DNA of 11,300 bases from Paraglomus occultum (Eukaryota; Glomeromycota; Glomeromycetes; Paraglomerales; Paraglomeraceae). The stretch lies in the NCBI GenBank assembly GCA_910592205.1, contig CAJVPJ010001225.1, positions 1 through 11,300 on the forward strand, written 5' to 3'. Made by a program: the position numbers and the translations under genes. The notes below the pieces were generated by a model. The model did no database searches and was not told where the DNA came from. It worked only from the letters and a program-made list of their open reading frames with translations. Each line of letters starts with the position of its first letter. Positions within the stretch are counted from its first letter, which is position 1. Below, in pieces: positions 1 to 7,277 of this stretch.

Positions 1-359
1 TTTTATTTCTCAGCAACTAAGCAAACAACAGCGTAAAATTTTTTGTATTTGATTAAGACGATCAAATACATTCAAATAAATATTAATTTGTCTAGTGTTA
101 TAACATAAAATTTTTTTATGCATATTTTTAAACGTTTGGTTTGCGAAACATAAATTTATCGATTTTTAGTTAGATAATTTCAGGCATAAGCGAACTCAAA
201 CTCGTACATATTAATGTGCAACGAAATTTTGCAGGAATGTAGATTAGAAGGTGCGCAAATAATGGCTAAAATTTCATTTTGTTTGGATGGTTTACTGTAG
301 TGTTATGCGCGATTGACGAAAAATTTAAGGGGTGGTCGGAGACTTTTGAGTAGGCACTG
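1..359. mobile_element. Terminal part of a Tc1/mariner-like DNA transposon (partial)
   Basis: The stretch ends at 359 with GGTCGGAGACTTTTGAG followed by TAGGCACTG. On the other strand this begins CAGTGCCTACTCAAAAGT, which has the form of a Tc1/mariner terminal inverted repeat (CAGTG start, then a CAAAAGT-type block). It is followed at 360-361 by TA, the target dinucleotide duplicated by this superfamily. The subterminal part (about 170-330) shows no long reading frame, as expected for the noncoding flank between transposase and terminus. The other terminus and any transposase would lie left of the window, so neither autonomy nor element length can be judged. The family assignment is from remembered terminal patterns. 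Confidence 0.5.
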
Positions 360-3050
360 TATTACTGAAGGAATAATGTTTTTGATGTTAAAATGTGTTC
401 CAGGAGTTCACCAAATATGGCCTGGTCTATCTATTTTAAATATAGTAGAGCGACTTTCATTGTCCAAATAACATTGGCTGACCATTCTTTTCTTTCAGGG
501 ACACCAATTGAGTCAATTGAGCTGTTGTTGTGATAAAAGATGTTTTATTGTTAGAACACATAAACTGAATCCAATTTTATGCAGGTATTTTGCTGAGGTA
601 CGAATTTGAATATCAATTTTTTTTTTCATTAATTATATGAATTAGTTGCTTTCTGTTCCTTTGAACAATCTGTTTTAATTCTTGTTGGGCTTTGTGATCT
701 AAAGATCTGGATAACCACTTCTTTACATTGTTTGCACGCCTTTTCCATTACAACAGTTATGAATCATTTGTGTAATTGATGTTTTAGAAAAGCTCAACAT
801 CTATCAATTTTGTTCCGAGAAAAACCAGCTTCATGAAAGCCAATAATTGGTAATGTTCAAGGCATTTTGATATCTTGTTGATTTGAGACAAACTTGACAT
901 GTGTTTATGTACTGGTCAACTTGAGTTTTTATTTGTAAACAATTGTAATTGACAATTAACAGATGTGATGTGTAAATTAGTCTTCATATTAATGTCTACA
1001 AAACGTAGGCTACATCATATAAGAAGTTTGGAATAAATTATTATGTAGTGTATTTGCAAACTAAAATTAAGAGGTCCATTACTTATTTTGGGTGAGTGTA
1101 TATTAATATCTGAGAGCATGCACTCCGCACAATTTCTGGAGGTTTTTATATTTTTGGAAATGGATTGCCAACCTGACTAATTCCTGCGATTGAATTATAA
1201 ATTTAGTAAGCAGAGGTTGTTATGTGTCCACTGACCACATGTCTGACTTTTTTCACCATCACTCTTCTGACTAGTTTATCATATAATCTTACATTAGACC
1301 AGTTTGCTATATGTACAGTCATTTCCAACCTTGATACTTCCTCAACGTTTCTCAATTCTAAATATTTGATTCACAGTAATAGATATCATAATGGTGTAAA
1401 TTGCTAGTATAGATAAATCTAAATGTACATTACCACTTGTCCAGTTGGGAGAATATTGAGAATTACAATTTATGCAAAAAATGCTCACCATTGATGGTTT
1501 ATGACAGGCCAGCCATAATTTCTCATCATAATATCTAATTTTAGGATTAATACCATACGTTTAGGATGAAACCAGACTGCTCGTTGAGGGGTTAATACGC
1601 CAAAACATTAGCGCGACAATGCTATAGACACACTGGACTGGTTTATTTATTATTACCATGGTTGCTCCAGTAATATTGTCGGCTATTTGGTTGTTATATA
1701 TGCTTACTGCACAGTACATAAACATTCTTCGAACAAAGAAACATCACGTTAAACTATACACAGTAATTAAGAGTTTACTCTGCATACCTTTTGAACAGAA
1801 AAAAAATAACTTTGGCGCACATATACTGTAGAAAATATTCTAGATAAAACGAATTTACATAAACGCAATTACATTTGTTTCAGCATTGAAAATTTTGTTG
1901 TAGTGTTTATTGTTCTTATATTTACTATGTTTATCTCGCCTCTTATAATAAATTTAATATAGATTAAAATTTGTAACTTTTTGACAGTCTCTAAATATCG
2001 AAGAGTCAATGACTGCGAGTATGCTGTCTTGAGATTATGACATGTTACAAATGTAATCGTCGCTTGCGATTATGACCGAGATGACAATGCTTTACGAATA
2101 CAGTTATGTATGCCTAATGCTAAATCTCATTAAGTACAGTAAGAAAGATAAGTCAATTTGTGTAAACATGTATTAAAGTTTTTTACAACAATACCTATGC
2201 TATTTAAGACAAAGGGCGTGGGTAACTTTTGTTATGACCATCTTAATGTGCCGTCACGCGTTTGAGAAAGATGTAAAATTTAATGTAGACAAGCTGTCAA
2301 ATTAGCGCTTTTTTGTGCGATTAATTTAATGACACATTAATATAGTAATTAGAAACACGTAACAAATGCTGTTTTGCATAATCTCAGATTACTCATTTGT
2401 TCGAACCGAAATTACATACTATTAGATTAATAATATAATTAATTAACTGAGAAAGCAAATTCATTGTGTATAGTCAATTTTAAGCTTTTTCTGAATCGCA
2501 GATAGAATTTTATAAGAAAACGTTACTGCATTATACTGTAATTAAGCGCTTGATAAGTACTTTTCAAAGTAATGTTACGCTTTATTGTCTTTACGTTGTT
2601 GCATATATATAGTTTAAAATCGCAACATATCTATTAGACGGAGTTAATTTTTTGAAAATTATTTCAGGCAATCATTATTCTATTACTCACCGCACGCTAT
2701 TGTTACATTTAAGTTAGCTTATTAATCAAATTATTAGAAGCTTACAATGTAAAGTCACCAGTAATAACATTGTGTTCTCGTATTCTATTAGAAAATGCGT
2801 GTTAAATACGTACTCAAAGACCTGTCAAGTTAGGCGGAATGTTACGATTAGTGGGCATATAGTTTTCTTGTAATTTTCTAATTAACCGTATAACCAAGAC
2901 GCTCGAATATCTATCAGTATTGATTGCGTTTCACTTGGTAGATTTGGATATTATTTATCTGTTCCGCTCACCATTCCATTCAGACTTCACCAAACTTGGT
3001 TTATGTAACAAAACTTGCTTACGTTATTTGATTGGGCCTTGTTGCCGAAC
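360..3050. other. Gene-poor AT-rich stretch, no supported gene
   Basis: About 2.7 kb with dense stops in all frames and only short reading frames. No repeat array, tRNA-like cloverleaf or rRNA signature was recognised. A possible cryptic exon near 499-597 is described under findings. A 61-codon frame at 1222-1407 starts with a hydrophobic stretch but has no supporting promoter or splice pattern and is treated as chance. The last few hundred bases presumably contain upstream regulatory DNA of the gene starting at 3095. Confidence 0.6.
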
Positions 3051-3075
3051 GATATTAATATATAAGATAAGATAA
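3029..3075 (+). promoter_or_regulatory. Core promoter of the first surface-protein gene: inverted CCAAT, TATA box, tandem GATA sites
   Basis: TATATAAG lies at 3059-3066, 36 nt before the first ATG (3095). Two AGATAA motifs overlap by one base at 3065-3070 and 3070-3075; AGATAA is the usual site of fungal GATA-type zinc-finger regulators. ATTGG, the reverse of CCAAT, lies at about 3031-3035. With TATA this close, transcription would start near 3085-3095. That leaves almost no leader for the first ATG, so the in-frame ATG at 3113 may be used instead. The binding of any factor is inference. Confidence 0.5.
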
Positions 3076-3094
3076 TCGTTTCAATGTGGGGTAA

Positions 3095-3847
3095 ATGAGT
3101 AAACTCAAAAAAATGAAAACTTTTATGATCATGATTGTTCTGGTGACGATTGTAAGTTATATCAAAAGTTTATATTTTTCGATTTATTTACCAAACATTA
3201 ATATATTTTACATTTTAGTTAGATGCAGTTCTAGTGAATGCACAGATATCGAATGGAACTATTAAGCTTGAAGCAGGAAATAGTTGGTATTTATGTTCAA
3301 CAGAGCCAACTAGTATATTAAGTATGTATAGAGATATTTCTACAATTTAAAATAATGAACATTTGTTCAATCATTAATCTACCATTTCAAATTAGATTAC
3401 TCGGTTACAACCCAAAACATAGAATCTCTCACTCCAACAGTGGGTTTTGGATTTGTCCTAACCCAAAATTTTGTTACTCCTCCAACTAATTGTACGAATG
3501 GTATTATAACTAATATTCTATCGGCGGCGGTAATTCTTGAGAGTCTTGGGAATAGCGCAAACTTTGCTTCTCAAAAGCAGTTGTCATGTACTGATCAATG
3601 TGTTGAGTATTGCGATGGAAACACTACAAGTCTTCAAAGTAATAATTGGTGTGTTCTAGTAACAAATCCTATAACAGTCCCCACACTCTTCTATACTACA
3701 ATAACTTTCAAAGACCCACCTCCACCTCCACCTTCACCATCTTCACCACCATCAAATGAGGGGGATGGAAAGATTATATGGAATAGAGAGCTTGTTTTTT
3801 GTACTGTATTAATATGGATTGTTGGACATTTTCTCGAGATTAGTTAG
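3095..3847 (+). CDS. Secreted six-cysteine surface protein with proline-rich stalk and C-terminal hydrophobic tail (paralogue 1)
   Basis: Three exons: 3095-3151, 3219-3321, 3396-3847. Introns are 67 nt (GTAAGT...TTTTAG, phase 0) and 74 nt (GTATGT...ATTAG, phase 1). The product is 203 aa with stop TAG at 3845-3847. Residues 1-27 form a signal peptide with hydrophobic core FMIMIVLVTI and a likely cut after VNA. The mature part has six cysteines at about 45, 86, 118, 122, 126 and 139 (C-x40-C-x31-C-x3-C-x3-C-x12-C), suited to three disulfides, plus several N-glycosylation sequons (NGT, NYS, NCT, NTT). Residues 161-172 are a proline-rich run, then a polar segment and a hydrophobic tail (about 186-200) ending the protein, as in GPI-anchored or tail-anchored wall proteins. 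The next gene is a clear paralogue, 451 nt downstream. I do not recognise a named family and assign no molecular function. Start: ATG 3095 is the most upstream; ATG 3113 (M7) has an A at -3 and also yields a good signal peptide. Confidence 0.83.
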
Positions 3848-4231
3848 AGTATACAAAGTAATAAGAATTTAAAAGCTAATTATTAGACGTTTGAAATCCA
3901 ATTCATAATTTAATGTTTATAGAGGGAATAAAGAAAGCGGTTAGCAGCTATTTTCATCGGAACAATCAAGTGTACGGAAATTGTTCTCCGATTGTATGAA
4001 GTTGTATGCAGGGGAAGTTGTACAAGTTGTACATCTTGGCTATCTTTTATTAGAAATCCGGCATACTACTGCAGTGCAGTTTGTCGTACGAATTGGAAAC
4101 TACAACTACCTGACCATCGCAGTGTCAATTGTTATTGACCATTAACGGTAAGAATATCAAACACCTTTAATGTCTTTCCCTTGGCGTTAGTTCACAGTTA
4201 ATTATAGCAGCATTTGTGTAATAGCTTCACA
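3848..4231. other. Intergenic region between the two paralogues
   Basis: No gene is seen. It holds the AATAAA at 3927-3932, three copies of an AAGTTGTA(C/T)-type motif at 3999-4033, and a small palindrome CTGCAGTGCAG near 4070. These may belong to the upstream control region of the second paralogue, but nothing identifies a known binding protein. Confidence 0.5.
3927..3932 (+). terminator. Poly(A) signal AATAAA of paralogue 1
   Basis: A canonical AATAAA lies 80 nt after the stop codon at 3845-3847, a normal distance for fungal 3' end formation. It is the first exact match after the stop. In DNA this AT-rich a chance match is possible. Confidence 0.4.
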
Positions 4232-4238
4232 TATAAGA
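4232..4238 (+). promoter_or_regulatory. TATA box of paralogue 2
   Basis: TATAAGA lies 61-67 nt before the ATG at 4299, which would place transcription start near 4260 and give a leader of about 40 nt. Its presence supports exon 1 starting at 4299 rather than a start within exon 2. Confidence 0.45.
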
Positions 4239-4298
4239 GAACCACAAAAGCGATCGTGCGCAGGATGGTATCTTGTCGATAAAGTGATACCCATCATA

Positions 4299-5060
4299 AT
4301 GCGGAATTCAGCTTGGAAAACTTTGTTCGTATTGCTTTTGTATACCCTGGTATGGAAAAAAAAATTACTAAAAATTGATAGATTTCGTCTTAATAGATAC
4401 TTATAAGTGAATGCTATCATAACCTATTAGATAAATGTGATAAAATGTGATAATTATATAGGGAGTATTATTCTCCTTCCACTCTCGTCATGGTTTCAGT
4501 GTTCTACGTCAGCAACAAGCTCTATAAGTAAGCTATGTGATATTTTATGTAAAACCTCTGGCTTGAATTCATTATTCACCACACACACACAATTTTTAGG
4601 ATATCTCGTTACAGTCTCCACACAACAATTGCAAGGGACTCCAAATTTTGGCTATTTCATCAATAACCATAAGTTTTATGATACATCCGAACCATGTACA
4701 GAGGGTATACTCGCTAATGCAATGCCAGCAGTTAATCTCTTGGAAGACATGAGCTTAAATACGACGTTCTATTCCTGGAATGCGGTTTCATGTTACCAAG
4801 ACTGCGTGACAACCTGTCCGAAAACTGATAATGATGGATTGAACTATACAACATGGTGTTTGTTAGTAAGCAATATTAAAAACACAGTTGACTATGTTAA
4901 CATCACTCTGTCGTTTGATTCTCCATCTGCCAGCACAAGCTTGCCAGGAACTGTACCAGTATACAACTCTGGGAGTAAGGAAACTGTGTTGAGTGTTTGG
5001 TTTCTTACTGCTTTTGGTTTAACGGGAATTCTTGGTGGATTGGGATTATTTATACTGTGA
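4299..5060 (+). CDS. Secreted six-cysteine surface protein with Ser/Thr-rich stalk and hydrophobic tail (paralogue 2)
   Basis: Three exons: 4299-4349, 4431-4527, 4600-5060. Introns are 81 nt (GTATGG...ATTAG, phase 0) and 72 nt (GTAAGC...TTTTAG, phase 1), matching paralogue 1 in position and phase. The product is 202 aa with stop TGA at 5058-5060. Exon 1 codes for a signal-peptide start with core LFVLLLYTL. Cysteines at 41, 82, 114, 118, 122 and 136 repeat the spacing C-x40-C-x31-C-x3-C-x3-C-x13-C; C23 is extra and lies at the end of the signal region. Conserved blocks are W(Y/F)xCST, YxVT, TPxxG, an Asn before the third Cys, and (N/T)WCxLV. Residues 157-175 form a Ser/Thr/Pro stalk instead of the polyproline run. 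The tail (about 179-202, ending GLFIL) is a typical GPI-signal or membrane-anchor tail. Function is unknown. The second intron is a multiple of three with no in-frame stop, so the unspliced frame is also open. Exon 1 was found by analogy with paralogue 1 and is the least certain part. Confidence 0.8.
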
Positions 5061-5064
5061 AGTG

Positions 5065-5070
5065 AATAAA
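5065..5070 (+). terminator. Poly(A) signal AATAAA of paralogue 2
   Basis: AATAAA lies only 5 nt after the stop codon; a second copy is at 5102-5107. Either could direct 3' end processing, giving a very short 3' untranslated region well before the next promoter near 5267. Confidence 0.4.
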
Positions 5071-5266
5071 TATGCGAAATAGATGTTGGAATTAGTTTTA
5101 CAATAAATTGTACTATAATTATATTTCCTTAATTTGTACCCCAAGAAAAAGTGTTATTAATTAGAAATTAATTTTACAATAATATTACTAATATCGAACG
5201 AGTATCACATAGCACGAAGCGAAGCTATCTATTTATGTATCAGTAAAACGCCACACCGGGGGTTAA

Positions 5267-5274
5267 TATATATA
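5267..5274 (+). promoter_or_regulatory. TATA box of the two-membrane-segment protein gene
   Basis: TATATATA lies 48-55 nt before the ATG at 5322. Transcription would start near 5295-5305, just before or within a four-codon upstream reading frame at 5301-5315 (ATG AAC AAA ATC TGA). AT-rich runs are common here, so the call rests on distance to the start and similarity to the two upstream genes. Confidence 0.4.
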
Positions 5275-5321
5275 CTGAAAAATCAGAAGTTTTTTTATCC
5301 ATGAACAAAATCTGACTTGAT

Positions 5322-7066
5322 ATGGAATCACTAACTAGTAATAGGCGGCTTAATGAGCCGACTAATATTAACGTACTTAAGAAAACAACCGCTCTACTCT
5401 TTAATCTGTGTATAATTACTTATCTGAGTTGGATGTGTGTACGATTAAGTTACGATGAAAGAACACTCATTTACTCAACAAGTAATATCGATGGAATATC
5501 TTCACCTGGTACATATTATTGGTAGAATAAGTGCAAATGTTATAAGCACTTTTAGCAACTAATATCTCATAATAGATATTATATATAAGTAAAGCTAACA
5601 GCAATATTCATTATAGATATTATTTTTGCTTCTACTTACAACTTTACTGCTACATGTTCGCTAACACAATACGGTATGTGATAAATTTTCGCTAGAAGTT
5701 AAAAGAAAAAAGCTTTTGTTGATTACTTGATTAATATAAACATCGGATCTTTCTCTAGACGGACAACTTTCAAAGTCCGAATGTCAACCTTATCTAAATT
5801 CAACCACTTTTGATCGCACTACTCAAACGTACATAATAAAATTTGTTGCAAAAGACTTCAAATTTATCGATCCTGTTAGTCATTCCCTCAACAGAAGTGT
5901 TGTACGCAAAGTTGATTTTGAGTTTGCTATAAATGATGCATTTTATCCCGTTGGCGGAGATGCTCAGATGTGGGCAACCTTATTTGATGAAGGCAAGCGA
6001 GTTTGTCAAAAATTTAATCACAAAAATATGACCTTACATAATAATAAAAATGAGACTTTACGAAACAGAATTAGAAACTGCTTCGCAGAATAGCCTGATA
6101 CAATCGGGTTCGCATGTAAGCAATTTCAGCTCTATGGTCTATTCTAATCTTTACACGATTGGTAAAAATCAGGTAATATCGAAAGCATTTGTTTATAGTG
6201 AACGTCTTAACACCTTTATTCAACCAGTTCTTAATTTGTAGCACAACGTTTTTAAAATTGAGCGTACTACTCGTAAGTTTATTGTTCCCAGCGCGCAAAA
6301 TTTAATTATTGGAAGACCTCATTTTATAACCTTACCAATACTAAATAGCATGTACGGTACGTATCTTTAGAATTACTGACAACGCCACCGTTGCCTTTAA
6401 ACGCAGTCTCACTAACATATTTACAGCCTCATTTCCTCTTGTTAATGTCAACAACAATATCTATGCACGTGCGTCGATGGAACCTTATTCTTATATGATT
6501 ACAACTGAAATAGAGAAGTCGTAAGTATAGAAGTACTGTCCGTTCATAAATGAGAACAATGCTTGACGTGCGTGATCAAATTTTTCCTTTGTTTAGAAGT
6601 ATGACATTACTCGATGTAATAACTGGCTTAGGAGGCCTATATTCTTTAATTGTAGCCTTCTACGGACTGTTATACGGTATGTAAATCTAAGCATTATTTC
6701 TCATTGTATATAAATTATGTTGTAATACGTATTAAGTAATAATTTTGTCTTTATTCGAAAGGTTCTAAAGCCATAGTGCCTTGGGGTTATGTTCAACGAA
6801 TAAATTTAAATTTTGTAGGTTGTAATGTCCGTAAACTAGTTCGCGAAAAGTTGGACCCAATCGTTGTATGGGTCGAACGTCACAAAGACGATCCAGATGA
6901 AAACGTAAAAAAGACCGGTTTAACTGAGAATGCTGTAGATGTACTTTCAAACAAGATTAATGAGATTGAAAGAAGGCAAGAAGCTTTGGAACTTTTTTTG
7001 CAGAATTATGTTGTGGATATGACTTTTTGTGATAAGCGCGTATTCACTCGTGATACTAATGATTAA
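5322..7066 (+). CDS. Two-membrane-segment surface protein with glycosylated outer domain and cytosolic coiled coil
   Basis: Eight exons: 5322-5508, 5617-5673, 5759-6000, 6089-6172, 6242-6356, 6427-6520, 6597-6676, 6762-7066. They sum to 1164 nt, 387 aa, stop TAA. Intron phases are 1, 1, 0, 0, 1, 2, 1. Order of parts: basic cytosolic N-terminus (1-21); membrane segment about 22-40 (TTALLFNLCIITYLSW); outer domain about 41-260 with a PDIIF block, C76 and C90 (a likely disulfide), and sequons at N71, N95, N126 and N174; a NLYTIGKNQ block, then an ERTTRKFIVPSAQN block; second membrane segment about 265-286, glycine-rich (DVITGLGGLYSLIVAFYG); then PWGYVQ and a charged cytosolic tail with a short coiled coil at about 345-368, ending in a YVVD block. 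I recall this pattern (LLDVI..GGLY..., G-x-PWG-x-VQ, ...YVVD) from a large unnamed protein family of Mucoromycota, especially arbuscular mycorrhizal fungi; its molecular role is unknown to me. Intron 3 (GTTTGT donor) and intron 7 (AAAG acceptor) are the weakest junctions. The in-frame TAG at 6239-6241 is the acceptor of intron 4, not a nonsense codon. Confidence 0.83.
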
Positions 7067-7255
7067 GAAAATTAACAGTTTGAATACGTTTGATATCTAA
7101 GAGAACCAATCATTTAATCACGTTGAGATATGTAATTTTGTAATTTAGTTATATTATAGAATAGAGCAAAAACACTTAATAGACATACAAACAAAAGTAG
7201 CGCAAATGTTATTTAAATATTTAATACGTAAAATTTTTATTATGAATGATTTTTC

Positions 7256-7277
7256 AAAAAAAAAAAATATATATATA
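7256..7277. repeat. Simple-sequence A and TA run
   Basis: Twelve A residues are followed directly by a short run of alternating T and A. It is low-complexity sequence of the kind prone to length change, with no further meaning visible. Confidence 0.8.

Noticed and set aside
1222-1407. 61-codon frame with a hydrophobic N-terminus
   Set aside because: It has no TATA-like context tied to it, no recognisable motif, and is short in a region of otherwise dense stops; treated as chance.
2390-2420. tRNA T-loop-like GTTCGAAC
   Set aside because: No acceptor, D or anticodon stems could be placed around it.
3440-3847. A 135-codon gene starting with GTG inside paralogue 1
   Set aside because: It is only the 3' part of exon 3; the frame continues upstream through two introns to an ATG with a signal peptide.
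4202-4420. Minus-strand 72-codon frame
   Set aside because: It is the antisense shadow of the promoter and exon 1 of paralogue 2.
4437-5060. A 207-codon single-exon gene starting with GTG
   Set aside because: It is exons 2 and 3 of paralogue 2 read through an in-frame 72-nt intron. A signal-peptide exon at 4299-4349 and the matching structure of paralogue 1 explain it better.
6239-6241. Premature TAG that would make the membrane-protein gene a pseudogene
   Set aside because: It is the last codon-sized triplet of a well-formed 69-nt intron (GTAATA...TTTGTAG); splicing removes it and joins plausible family blocks in frame.
6071-6298. Minus-strand 75-codon frame
   Set aside because: It is antisense to exons 4 and 5 of the membrane-protein gene with no independent evidence.
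6765-6950. Minus-strand 61-codon frame
   Set aside because: It is antisense to the last exon of the membrane-protein gene.
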